In this document: positions 5,352 through 13,036 of the stretch, in pieces
Layout of the letters: every line of letters begins with the position of its first letter
How positions within the stretch are numbered: position 1 is the first letter of the stretch
The notes under the pieces: generated by a model
What the model saw: the letters and a program-made list of their open reading frames with translations, nothing else
Told to the model about the DNA's origin: nothing
The model's database searches: none
Made by a program: the position numbers and the translations under genes
Source of the DNA: Chloroflexota bacterium
GTDB taxonomy: Bacteria > Chloroflexota > Anaerolineae > Anaerolineales > Villigracilaceae
Length of the DNA: 32,798 nucleotides
NCBI GenBank assembly: GCA_013388685.1
Contig: JACAET010000034.1
Coordinates: 1-32,798, forward strand
Reading direction: 5' to 3'

Positions 5352-7865
5352 ATGACCGCCTTCGTGCAAATCGTCGTCAACGTGCCTGCCGTTTCGGGAG
5401 TGTTCGATTACGTTATCCCCCCGACGCTTGCGGGAAGGATTGGCGTTGGGCAGTTGGTCATCGTTCCGTTTGGCGGGCAGACCGTGCAGGGTGTCGTCGT
5501 CCGATTTGTCGATTTGCCCTCCGTGCCAAACGTCAAAGAAATCATCGAAGTGGTGGACGATCAACCGGTTCTGACTCCGCCCCAACTTGCCCTCGCTCAC
5601 GAACTGGCAGACTCCACGCTTCAGCCTTTAGCGTCCCTCGTCGGGTTGTTTCTTCCCGCCGGCTTGAGCCAGCAGGCAGACATTGTTTACGAACTCCGAA
5701 TTACCAATTCCCAATTACCAGCCGCCAAAGAATCGACCAGCCCAAAAACCCAACGCCAGACCGTCGAAGACCGCCTGCTCAACCTCCTGCGCCTGCGCGG
5801 TCCCCTGCGCGGACGGCAGATTGACGCCCATTTCGCCCGCGTGGACTGGCGCAAGACGGCTGGTTTCCTCGTGCGGAAGGGCGTGCTTTCAGCGCGGAGT
5901 GTTTTGCCCCCGCCCCGGGTGAGGACCAGGTTCATTCGCGTTACCCAACTTGCAGTCCCGCCGGAAGCGGCGGAAGCGGCGATGGACTCACTTGGGACCC
6001 GGCAAACCCTCGCCCGGCGTCAGTCCGCCTTGCGCTTTCTCATCCGCCAGCCTGAGGCGGTCAACGTCTCGTGGGTATATGCCGAAAGCGGCTGTGCGCT
6101 GTCGGATCTGGAGGCGCTCGAAGAACGCGGCTTGATCCGCCTGTTCGAAAGCGAAATCTTCCGCGACCCGCTCCAAAAGGGAAGGCAGGCGCCGGAAACT
6201 GGAGGGGAAGGTGGTCAACCATTCGATTTGACCGGCGAACAAGCCGTTGCCTTGCAAAAGATTCTCCGCGCCATTCAACAGTTTCCCCATTCCCACTCTG
6301 AAAACCTCCCCTTCCTCTTGCAGGGCGTAACGGGTTCCGGCAAAACCGAAATCTACATTCGCGCCGCCGAGGAGGTGGTGAAGCGCGACAGACAGGCGCT
6401 TATTCTCGTGCCTGAAATCGCCCTCACCCCGCAAACCGTGCGCCGATTTGTGAGCCGCTTTCCGGGGCAGGTCGGGCTGGTGCATTCCAAGCTCTCGGAA
6501 GGCGAGCGCTACGATACCTGGCGGCGCGCCCGCGCCGGTGCGCTCAAGGTCATCATTGGCGCGCGCAGCGCCCTCTTTGCGCCCTTTCCAAACATCGGTT
6601 TGATTGTGGTGGACGAGTGTCACGACTCCTCCTACCACCAGGCAGAACCGCCGTTCTATCACGCCGTGACGGCGGCGCAGATGTATGCCCGTTTATGCGG
6701 TGCGGTGTGTGTACTTGGCTCCGCCACACCGACGGTCATCCAGCGTTATCAGGCAGAGACCAACCAGATTCAAAAACTGGAATTGCCCAAGCGGATTGTC
6801 GAACGCGGACTGCCGCCCGTACACATCGTGGACATGCGCGAAGAACTCAAAAGCGGTCATCGCGGGACCTTCAGCCGGCTCCTGCTCGAAGAACTTGAAT
6901 CCACCCTGAAGCGGGGGGAGCAAGCCATCCTCTTCCTCAACCGGCGCGGAACCGCCTCCTACGTCTTCTGCCGCGACTGCGGGCATGTACTGAAATGCCC
7001 CAACTGCGATACGCCGTTGACCTTGCACGTTGAACGTCTCTTGCCGAAAGTCAAAAATCCAACGTCCAGCCCTAACCCTTCGAACTTCGACCTGTTATGT
7101 CACACCTGCGGATACCAGCGCGGCAAACCGAAGACCTGTCCGCAGTGCGGCGGGAAGCACATCCGCGAGTATGGCTTGGGGAGCGAAAAGGTCGAGGCGG
7201 AGGTCAACGCACTGTTCCCCAAAGCCCGCACCCTGCGCTGGGACTGGGACACCACCCGCACCAAAGACGCGCACGAAATGATTTTGACCCACTTCGCCAA
7301 CCACAAAGCCGACGTGCTGGTTGGCACGCAGATGCTCGCCAAAGGGCTCGATCTGCCCATGGTCACGCTGGTCGGCATCGTCCTGGCAGATGTGGGGTTG
7401 AACCTGCCAGATCCATTTGCAGGGGAACGGGTATTTCAGGTGTTGACGCAGGTCGCCGGCCGGGCAGGGCGGAGCGAACGAGGCGGCAGGGTCATCCTGC
7501 AAACCTTTGCGCCGGAGCACCCGGTCATTCAGGCAGCGGCGAAGCACGATGTGAACGGCTTTTACCGTTACGAGTTGGAACAGCGCCGTCGGTTGGGGTA
7601 TCCGCCGTTCAGCCGTCTGGTGAGATTGGAATATCGAAGCACGGACCCGGAATCGGCGGAGAAAGAAGCGAGAAAAGTGGGGGAGAAGTTGTCAGCGCTC
7701 AATGACCGGTTATCGGTCATCGGTCCCGTCCCGTGTTTCTTTGTAAAGGTCGGCGGGTATTATCGCTGGCAAATTGTCCTGCGCGGAGCGAACCCAAAGG
7801 AGTTGCTCCACAATGTGCGGCTGGACGGCTGGCGTGTGGAAGTAGACCCCATCAGTTTGTTGTGA
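5352..7865 (+). CDS. priA: Primosomal protein N' (replication restart helicase PriA)
   Basis: The 837-residue protein recognises stalled forks and reloads the replicative helicase. An N-terminal DNA-binding domain is followed by the superfamily 2 helicase core: Walker A GVTGSGKTE near residue 325, a DECHDSSYH box near 420 where PriA usually has DEEH, and AGRAGRSERGG late in domain 2. The zinc-binding insert near 537-610 carries CRDCGH, CPNCD, CHTCG and CPQCG, giving eight cysteines. An extra stretch of roughly 18 residues rich in Pro, Ser and Asn lies between the second and third pairs. The start at 5352 is chosen over an in-frame TTG 45 nt upstream because it follows TATAAT directly and gives the usual N-terminus. 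Confidence 0.95.
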   Translation: MTAFVQIVVNVPAVSGVFDYVIPPTLAGRIGVGQLVIVPFGGQTVQGVVVRFVDLPSVPNVKEIIEVVDDQPVLTPPQLALAHELADSTLQPLASLVGLFLPAGLSQQADIVYELRITNSQLPAAKESTSPKTQRQTVEDRLLNLLRLRGPLRGRQIDAHFARVDWRKTAGFLVRKGVLSARSVLPPPRVRTRFIRVTQLAVPPEAAEAAMDSLGTRQTLARRQSALRFLIRQPEAVNVSWVYAESGCALSDLEALEERGLIRLFESEIFRDPLQKGRQAPETGGEGGQPFDLTGEQAVALQKILRAIQQFPHSHSENLPFLLQGVTGSGKTEIYIRAAEEVVKRDRQALILVPEIALTPQTVRRFVSRFPGQVGLVHSKLSEGERYDTWRRARAGALKVIIGARSALFAPFPNIGLIVVDECHDSSYHQAEPPFYHAVTAAQMYARLCGAVCVLGSATPTVIQRYQAETNQIQKLELPKRIVERGLPPVHIVDMREELKSGHRGTFSRLLLEELESTLKRGEQAILFLNRRGTASYVFCRDCGHVLKCPNCDTPLTLHVERLLPKVKNPTSSPNPSNFDLLCHTCGYQRGKPKTCPQCGGKHIREYGLGSEKVEAEVNALFPKARTLRWDWDTTRTKDAHEMILTHFANHKADVLVGTQMLAKGLDLPMVTLVGIVLADVGLNLPDPFAGERVFQVLTQVAGRAGRSERGGRVILQTFAPEHPVIQAAAKHDVNGFYRYELEQRRRLGYPPFSRLVRLEYRSTDPESAEKEARKVGEKLSALNDRLSVIGPVPCFFVKVGGYYRWQIVLRGANPKELLHNVRLDGWRVEVDPISLL

Positions 7866-7872
7866 GGCGGCA

Positions 7873-9258
7873 ATGAAACGAATATTTCAGTTAGCAGTGG
7901 TCCTCCTGGTGATGGCGGCGGCTCTTCCTTCTGGCGTGCGCGCCGATGTGGCGCCGCCTGCCAACCCGCCCGGCGCCAACCCCGAAGCAGGCGCAGAAGA
8001 TACGCAGGTGCGCATGATGGCAGAGACCATCCTGCTCGAAATTCAGCCGGGCGCCTCGGTGGACAGCCTGGGACAGGCAAAGGTGACGGCAGACTTTACC
8101 ATGCGCAACCTGGGCAGCGAGACGGAACGTATGGCGGTACGTTTTCCACTCAGCATCAACGACGGCTTTGGCAGGTTTCCGGAGATCCGCAGCCTGCAAA
8201 TCAAGGTCAATGGGCGCATCGTTTCCACACGGCGGGTGATGCAGGCGGACCCGCTCTATGCCTACGACCAGGTTCCCTGGGCGGAATTCGATGTCACCTT
8301 CCCCGCCGGGCAGGATGTGTTGATTCAAGTGACTTATACCGTTGATGGAACAGGCGAATACCCCTTTGTCTCTTATGGTTATATCTTCCACACCGGCGCA
8401 GGCTGGAAGGATACGATTGGAAGGGCAGACTTGATCGTGCGATTGCCGTATGAGGCGAATACACAAAATGTCATATTCGACGAGTCACCCGGCTGGTCCA
8501 CGACCACGCCGGGCGGCGTCATTGCGGGCAACGAAATTCGCTGGCGATTCGACGACCTCGAACCCACAACCGAGAACGATTTCCAACTCTCGCTCGTCAT
8601 GCCTTCCGTCTGGCAGAAGGCGCTGAGCGAACGCCGCAGCGTGCAAGACAACCCCAACGACGGCGAAGCCTGGGGACGGCTGGGCAAACGATATAAAGAG
8701 ATATTCTTCTTCCGCCGCGGTTTCCGTCATGATGCGGGTGGGCAGGAACTCTACCGCCTGAGCGTCGAGGCATACGAAAAGGCGGTCACGCTCCTGCCGG
8801 ATGACGGTCTCTGGCATGCGGGATTTGCCGACCTGCTGGCTGTTCATGCCTACTATGCTTTGCAGGAGGGCGAAGATGCCGCTGCCGAGGCGCTGCGCTC
8901 CATGCAGGAAATCAACCTCGCCCTCCGTCTTGCCCCGAACGACCCAAAAGTCCGGGAGATTGCGGAAAAAATCTACTACCTCTTCCCCAACGCCGTGGAA
9001 TTGCTGGAAAGCGGCTACGACTTCCTCTGGCTGACGGCTACGCCGCTTCCTCCTCCGCCGACGCCTGCCCCTGCCGCCGGACCGACGGCTGCGCCCGAAG
9101 CGACGTCTACAGCTCGTGTGGCAGAGTCCACTGTCCCGACGCGTGAAGCGGCGCCCAGTCCCACAGCCGCGCCGCCGTTGGGTAATCCATTGTGCGGGTC
9201 TGTCGGGCTTATTCTGCCTGCCCTGATTTGGCTGGCACGGCGCAAGTCCTATTCCTGA
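7873..9258 (+). CDS. Secreted, C-terminally anchored protein with DUF4424-like and TPR regions
   Basis: The 461-residue protein has a signal peptide (1-24, ending VRADVAPP) and a beta-rich domain to about residue 260. The phrase DTQVRMMAETILLEIQ recalls DUF4424-like surface proteins of Chloroflexi. A TPR-like helical region follows near 260-385 (NPNDGEAWGRLGKRY, LAPNDPKVREIAEKI). A Pro/Thr/Ala-rich stalk of about 45 residues then leads to a short C-terminal hydrophobic helix starting at CGSVGLILPALIWLARRKS. The protein is likely displayed outside the membrane and held by its tail. It follows priA after 7 nt with a GAGGCGG ribosome site, so co-transcription is probable. No enzymatic function is evident. 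Confidence 0.7.
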   Translation: MKRIFQLAVVLLVMAAALPSGVRADVAPPANPPGANPEAGAEDTQVRMMAETILLEIQPGASVDSLGQAKVTADFTMRNLGSETERMAVRFPLSINDGFGRFPEIRSLQIKVNGRIVSTRRVMQADPLYAYDQVPWAEFDVTFPAGQDVLIQVTYTVDGTGEYPFVSYGYIFHTGAGWKDTIGRADLIVRLPYEANTQNVIFDESPGWSTTTPGGVIAGNEIRWRFDDLEPTTENDFQLSLVMPSVWQKALSERRSVQDNPNDGEAWGRLGKRYKEIFFFRRGFRHDAGGQELYRLSVEAYEKAVTLLPDDGLWHAGFADLLAVHAYYALQEGEDAAAEALRSMQEINLALRLAPNDPKVREIAEKIYYLFPNAVELLESGYDFLWLTATPLPPPPTPAPAAGPTAAPEATSTARVAESTVPTREAAPSPTAAPPLGNPLCGSVGLILPALIWLARRKSYS

Positions 9259-9266
9259 TAATCCTT

Positions 9267-9275
9267 TGCTATAAT
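9267..9275 (+). promoter_or_regulatory. Extended -10 promoter for the membrane protein/PRTase/Crp cluster
   Basis: TGCTATAAT is an extended -10 element 9 nt after the previous stop codon. It gives a leader of roughly 95 nt before the ATG at 9377, in contrast with the leaderless promoters elsewhere in the window. A good AGAGGAGA ribosome site lies just before the ATG. Confidence 0.55.
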
Positions 9276-9376
9276 ACACCCACGCGGCTGCGAGGAAGAG
9301 ATATTCTGCCGAAGCCTCTCTATCTTCAACAGAGGTTGCTTCCTTCCGCCGTTCATAAGTCAGAGGAGACTGTTGT

Positions 9377-10270
9377 ATGGAATCGTTTTCCCGAGGTTGG
9401 TCGTTTTTGAAACAAGCCTGGAGCATGGCGTTCAAGGATAAAGACCTGCTCAAGCCTTCGATCTACGCCCTGGTGGCGGGGATGATTGTTTCGTTCATCG
9501 GTGTCATTCCGATTGCGGCTGTGGCGTTCCTGTTCGGCGGTTCGCAGTTTGGGAATATTGTCATGGCGGCGCTGGGGGCAATTCTGGTCTTTGTGCAGTT
9601 CGTGGTCACGTATGTCTTTTCGGGGATGACCGCCTACCTGATTTTCGGTTACCTCTCGGAAGGCGACGGGCGCATGGACAAAGCCTGGGCAATCGTCCGC
9701 CGCGATTTCTTCGACATCCTCACCCTCGCCGCCGCTTCGACCTTTGTCAACATGCTGAAGAACGCCGCCAACCGCCGGCGGAGGGGCGTGGTGGGCGGGC
9801 TTGTCCGCAGCGCGGCAAACCTGCTTGAAGTCTTATGGACGGAGGCTTCGTACCTGATCCTGCCGGCGATGGTCATTGACGATTTGAACCTCAAGGACGG
9901 TATGCAGAGGGTCTTGAACATCACCAGGCAGAATTTGTTGTTGATTGGCATCAGCACGGTCGGCGTGCGCTGGGTGACCGGCCTGATCGGTTTCGTGCTT
10001 GGTTTGGGCGGTTTTGTAATCGCTTTGGCAATCGGCGGCGGAGCGGTTTATGCGATGGGCGGTTTCAACTTCCTGTCCATTGTGGCGATTGCATTTGCGG
10101 CTTTCATCTTCTTTGCTTTTGTTGTGGTAGCGAGCGTCATCAACTCCTACACATCCATTGCATATCATACCTGCCTGTACATCTGGGCGCGGGACGTGGA
10201 AAAAGCGCAGACGGCGGGTCAGCCTGTGCGGGTTGCCGCACCTGCCCCACTGGCAGCCGTGTTGGGATAG
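9377..10270 (+). CDS. Polytopic membrane protein, DUF6159-like
   Basis: The 297-residue product begins with an amphipathic region (FSRGWSFLKQAWSMAFKDKDLLKPS) and has about five to six hydrophobic helices, near 30-53, 62-90, 112-128, 160-170, 197-225 and 232-262. The start motif W-x2-L-K-x2-W-x3-FKDKDLL resembles DUF6159 membrane proteins, whose role is unknown. The C-terminus ends with a short Ala/Pro tail. It lies 15 nt before a phosphoribosyltransferase gene and may be co-transcribed with it and the Crp/Fnr gene. Confidence 0.7.
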   Translation: MESFSRGWSFLKQAWSMAFKDKDLLKPSIYALVAGMIVSFIGVIPIAAVAFLFGGSQFGNIVMAALGAILVFVQFVVTYVFSGMTAYLIFGYLSEGDGRMDKAWAIVRRDFFDILTLAAASTFVNMLKNAANRRRRGVVGGLVRSAANLLEVLWTEASYLILPAMVIDDLNLKDGMQRVLNITRQNLLLIGISTVGVRWVTGLIGFVLGLGGFVIALAIGGGAVYAMGGFNFLSIVAIAFAAFIFFAFVVVASVINSYTSIAYHTCLYIWARDVEKAQTAGQPVRVAAPAPLAAVLG

Positions 10271-10285
10271 TTCGATTACAGGAAC

Positions 10286-10804
10286 ATGATGCAGCCTCAG
10301 AATCAACCCCGCCGTGAAATCGTCTCCTGGGCAGAAATTGACCGCCTGATAGACCACCTCATTCCGCAGTTTCGGCGTGAGTTCACTGCCATGGTCATCA
10401 TCACGCGCGGCGGAATCATCCCCGGAGGGATGCTTGCCGAAGCGATGGACATTACCCACATCCTGACGGCGGCGGTGGATTTTCCCGCCCAGTCGGCAAG
10501 CGAAAAAGCGAAACTCATGGCCTGGCCCGAGTTCATCCAGTTCCCCGCCGAGGACAAACTGCGCGGCAGACCCACCCTCATCGTAGACGATGTGTGGGGT
10601 TCCGGGCGTACGATCACCGCCGTCAAAAACCGCGTCTCTGCGGCGGGCGGCTTTCCCGAAACGTGTGTGCTGCATTTCAACCCCTATCGTAATCTGTTCG
10701 GTCACGTCCGCCCGGATTATTACGCCGCCGTTACCGACGCGTTCATTGTCTATCCCTGGGAAATTGATCGCGGCGCAGATCGTGTTTTATTGGGCGAATT
10801 ATAG
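10286..10804 (+). CDS. Purine-type phosphoribosyltransferase (xanthine/hypoxanthine-like)
   Basis: The 172-residue enzyme has the type I PRTase fold. The PRPP-binding loop is TLIVDDVWGSGRTI near residues 97-110, with the two adjacent acidic residues and SG-x-T typical of the family. An N-terminal ITRGGIIPGGMLAEAMD resembles the pyrophosphate loop of Gpt-like enzymes, and a C-terminal YPWEIDRG recalls the base-binding hood of XGPRTs. It probably salvages a purine base to its nucleotide. Two adjacent ATG codons (10286 and 10289) are possible starts; the AGGA just upstream fits the second slightly better. The gene ends 7 nt before the Crp/Fnr gene. Confidence 0.85.
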   Translation: MMQPQNQPRREIVSWAEIDRLIDHLIPQFRREFTAMVIITRGGIIPGGMLAEAMDITHILTAAVDFPAQSASEKAKLMAWPEFIQFPAEDKLRGRPTLIVDDVWGSGRTITAVKNRVSAAGGFPETCVLHFNPYRNLFGHVRPDYYAAVTDAFIVYPWEIDRGADRVLLGEL

Positions 10805-10811
10805 GTTTTCA

Positions 10812-11495
10812 ATGAAACTAATCGAAGTATCCAAAACCGAAAAGCTCAAGACACTGCGCGTCAACCCGTATTTCGATGAACTCCCTGAAGCCGTCTTGAA
10901 AGACCTGGCGGCGGTGACGCAGCTGCGCGAGTACGAACGCGGCGACGTCCTTTTCTGGGAAGGCGACGAATGCGCCGGGCTGCATATCATCGAAAGCGGA
11001 AGCGTCAAACTCTACCGCATCTCTCCGCAGGGACGCCAGTACATTATCGCTGTTCTCACCGAAGGCGCCACCTGTAACGAAGTTCCCGCTTTCGACGGCG
11101 GCACGAACCCGGTCAATGTGGAAGCGCTCGAACCGACCCGTGTGTGGGTGGTGGAGGCGCACACCTTGCGCGAACTGGTCAAATCCAACCCGGAATTTGC
11201 CTTGAAGGTATTGAGCAAATTCGGTCAGAACCTGCGCGCTCTGGTGGGCAAGGTCAGCGAAATGGCGTTCTATCAGGTCACGCACCGGTTGGCGCGGCTG
11301 ATCACTGAAATGGAAACAATCCCGCACCCGCATTGGACGCAGGAACAACTGGCGGCGCGGTTGGGAACCGTGCGCGAGGTGGTCTCTCGTTCGCTCAAGG
11401 AGTTGGAGAAAAGCGGGGCGATTCGCATGGAGGACCGGCGCATCCAGATCGCAGACAATGACATATTGCGTCAGTGGACACAGCCCTACAATTAA
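10812..11495 (+). CDS. Crp/Fnr-family transcriptional regulator
   Basis: The 227-residue protein has a cyclic-nucleotide-binding-like beta roll (about 18-130), a dimer helix and a winged helix-turn-helix (about 170-215; TQEQLAARLGTVREVVSR). Recognition-helix residues R188, E189 and R193 match Arg180, Glu181 and Arg185 of E. coli CRP, which read TGTGA half-sites. The phosphate-binding cassette is not conserved: where CRP has GEL and Arg-Ser, this protein has CNEVPAF and Pro-Val, so cAMP binding is unlikely. There is no N-terminal cysteine cluster for an FNR-type iron-sulfur centre. A matching TGTGA-N6-TCACA site lies before nrfH, 4.5 kb away. HcpR- or Dnr-like sensing of nitrosative stress is possible but unproven. 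An open frame extends upstream only as a shadow of the PRTase gene. Confidence 0.9.
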   Translation: MKLIEVSKTEKLKTLRVNPYFDELPEAVLKDLAAVTQLREYERGDVLFWEGDECAGLHIIESGSVKLYRISPQGRQYIIAVLTEGATCNEVPAFDGGTNPVNVEALEPTRVWVVEAHTLRELVKSNPEFALKVLSKFGQNLRALVGKVSEMAFYQVTHRLARLITEMETIPHPHWTQEQLAARLGTVREVVSRSLKELEKSGAIRMEDRRIQIADNDILRQWTQPYN

Positions 11496-11500
11496 CTACA

Positions 11501-11535
11501 CGTCCCGAAGGTTGCATGCCTTCGGGACGTTTTTT
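11501..11535 (+). terminator. Intrinsic terminator after the Crp/Fnr gene
   Basis: An 11-bp perfect stem, CGTCCCGAAGG and CCTTCGGGACG, with a 7-nt loop, is followed directly by six T. It closes the plus-strand cluster 5 nt after the stop codon. Confidence 0.92.
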
Positions 11536-11566
11536 CGCTTCTTTCTTAACGGACGGAGGATTCTGC

Positions 11567-12013
11567 TCAAGGAAGCGGTTCGAACGCTGAGACCGAGAGG
11601 TACAACTCGTCGTCGGCGGCGAGTTCGATGAAGTCAATGGCAACTTCGACGGGGTAGCCGTAGGTGGCGTCAAAGCTCATTGTGAGGCGGTCGGCTGTTT
11701 GGACGGAATCAGACTTGAGTTCAGAAAAGAGGCGGTCAATGGTCGCGTGCTTCATGACCAGGTCGCTCATCGGGTCATCCATCGGAAACGCCTCACCGTT
11801 CACGTCGGTCATCGAGATGATTTCACCGTCCTTCACTTCGATGGTGAGCGGCATCTGACTGCGAAACAAGCAGAAACAACTGACGTTCAACTGAAAGCGA
11901 TAGTGGGTGATGCCAGCCTCCTGCCATTTAGCCTGGTTGCGGCTGAGTTCGCTGCCGCCCGCGGAACAGGCGGCAAGGATCATTGCGAGTATCAATAAAG
12001 CAATCTTTTTCAT
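11567..12013 (-). CDS. DUF6174-like lipoprotein
   Basis: The 148-residue product has a lipoprotein signal (MKKIALLILAMILAAC, lipid attachment at C16). The mature part has the DUF6174 pattern: a Trp followed by ITHYRFQLNVSCFC, a VKDGEI turn, an ATIDRLFSEL helix, FDATYGYPVEVAIDF and a DDELYLSVSAF C-terminal strand. The C-x-C after the first strand is typical of the family. The function is unknown; the protein should be anchored on the outer face of the membrane. An AAGGAGA ribosome site precedes the ATG. It is convergent with the Crp/Fnr gene and separated from the PCu(A)C operon by a terminator. Confidence 0.85.
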   Translation of the reverse strand: MKKIALLILAMILAACSAGGSELSRNQAKWQEAGITHYRFQLNVSCFCLFRSQMPLTIEVKDGEIISMTDVNGEAFPMDDPMSDLVMKHATIDRLFSELKSDSVQTADRLTMSFDATYGYPVEVAIDFIELAADDELYLSVSAFEPLP

Positions 12014-12060
12014 TTTTTCTCCTTCCCTGGCTGGACGATGAGACGCGGCAATTGGTTCCC

Positions 12061-12090
12061 GAAAACAAAACTCCCCGCGAACGGGGAGTT
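12061..12090 (-). terminator. Intrinsic terminator of the copper-chaperone operon
   Basis: On the minus strand, AACTCCCCG and CGGGGAGTT form a 9-bp stem capped by a TTCG tetraloop, followed by the T-rich TTGTTTTC. It lies 21 nt past the stop codon of the PCu(A)C gene and separates it from the DUF6174 gene. Confidence 0.88.
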
Positions 12091-12110
12091 AGTCAGGTTT
12101 CCTGCCGTGT

Positions 12111-12584
12111 TTAGGGATGTGGAGTGCCGCTTTCCTCGTGCATGTGATTCTCATCGGGCATCTGATCTTCGATATGCACTTCGACAACAATGTCCTCGTG
12201 ATTCTTGAAGTGCAGCACAACGCTGATGTGTTCACCCAGCACAAGGTCTTGTTTGAGATCGATCAACATCACGTGAAGACCGCCCGGTTCGAGCATGATT
12301 TCTTCGTCGGCAGCCAGCGGCACGGAATCAATCCTATGCATTTGCATAACGTCGTTTTCCATCATGCTTTCGTGGATTTCGACATTGTCTGCTACAGTAG
12401 AAGAAGCGCCAATCAATTCATCGGCTGTAGAAGAGTGATTGTGCAGAGTTAAATAGACGGCAGCGTTTTCTCCTTTGGCGGTGGGGCGCACCCATGCGTT
12501 GTGGACTTCGATGTCGCCGGGTGAACTGCTGCAGGCGCTCAATGTGAGCAATAACGCGATAACGAGTACAAAATATCTTTTCAT
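12111..12584 (-). CDS. PCu(A)C-family copper chaperone lipoprotein
   Basis: The 157-residue lipoprotein (lipobox LTLSAC, C18) carries the complete copper signature H-x10-M-x21-H-x-M: H71, M82, H104 and M106. In this family these residues bind Cu(I) outside the cytoplasmic membrane and pass copper to sites such as the CuA centre of cytochrome oxidase. The C-terminal tail is rich in His and Met (ENHMHEESGTPHP) and may add metal binding. The start is the ATG at 12584, preceded by AAAGGAGA; a longer frame upstream is only the shadow of the preceding gene. That ATG overlaps the stop of the membrane-protein gene as ATGA, which shows operon coupling with the HTH-NosL regulator. Confidence 0.9.
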   Translation of the reverse strand: MKRYFVLVIALLLTLSACSSSPGDIEVHNAWVRPTAKGENAAVYLTLHNHSSTADELIGASSTVADNVEIHESMMENDVMQMHRIDSVPLAADEEIMLEPGGLHVMLIDLKQDLVLGEHISVVLHFKNHEDIVVEVHIEDQMPDENHMHEESGTPHP

Positions 12585-13036
12585 TTTAATTTCTCCTTTG
12601 AGTGATTTGGCATCAGCAACGGATGCCGGTAGAGTGATGCAAGACCGATCGCTGTACCCAATAAAAGTATCCCGGGGGCAAGGACCGGGTTCTCGCCTTC
12701 GAGTGTGGCTTTGACCAGTGCCCAAACGGTTGCGCCGGGCTGTGCTTCCCGCCAGAAGTGATAGTTACCTGCCATGTGTTCATAAATTCCGATGAAGCTG
12801 CAAAGCCCAATTACAACCATAGACCAGCGCATGCCTGCCAGGCTGACTTTGCCTGGAAGAAAATACCCACCAGCGCAGGCAAGCAATCCAAGCGTGCATA
12901 ATGCAAACGGCAGGAATTGAATTGTTTTATTCCAGTGACCCAGAAAAATTAATTCGGTCATTGTCATGCCGAATACGCCTGCTGAAATTAGCAGAAGGAT
13001 TTGTCTGAGTCGGGCGAGGGTGGCTTCCGCGTTCAA
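12581..13036 (-). CDS. Four-helix membrane protein of the copper operon (unknown family)
   Basis: The 151-residue protein has four predicted transmembrane helices: LRQILLLISAGVFGMTM, IQFLPFALCTLGLLACAGGYF, WSMVVIGLCSFIGIYEHM and LAPGILLLGTAIGLASL. Several His, Glu and Met residues lie at helix ends, such as LGHWNK and YEHMAGNYHFWRE, and could be metal ligands. The likely start is a TTG at 13036 that overlaps the stop of the upstream regulator gene (TTGA), with GAGGAAGG about 11 nt before it. The next Met is 24 codons in and would remove the first helix. It ends in an ATGA overlap with the PCu(A)C gene. Position between a metal regulator and a copper chaperone suggests a role in copper handling. 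No family was recognised. Confidence 0.7.
   Translation of the reverse strand: MNAEATLARLRQILLLISAGVFGMTMTELIFLGHWNKTIQFLPFALCTLGLLACAGGYFLPGKVSLAGMRWSMVVIGLCSFIGIYEHMAGNYHFWREAQPGATVWALVKATLEGENPVLAPGILLLGTAIGLASLYRHPLLMPNHSKEKLK

Noticed and set aside
5988..6662. Minus-strand frame of 224 codons inside priA
   Set aside because: Antisense to the helicase core including Walker A, with no recognisable protein features.
10812..11495. Assignment as cAMP-responsive CRP or as oxygen-sensing FNR
   Set aside because: The cAMP-phosphate Arg-Ser pair and the FNR N-terminal cysteines are both missing.
12585..12725. Upstream extension of the PCu(A)C gene giving 47 more residues
   Set aside because: The extension lacks a signal peptide and overlaps the membrane-protein gene; the ATG at 12584 has a ribosome site and a proper lipoprotein signal.
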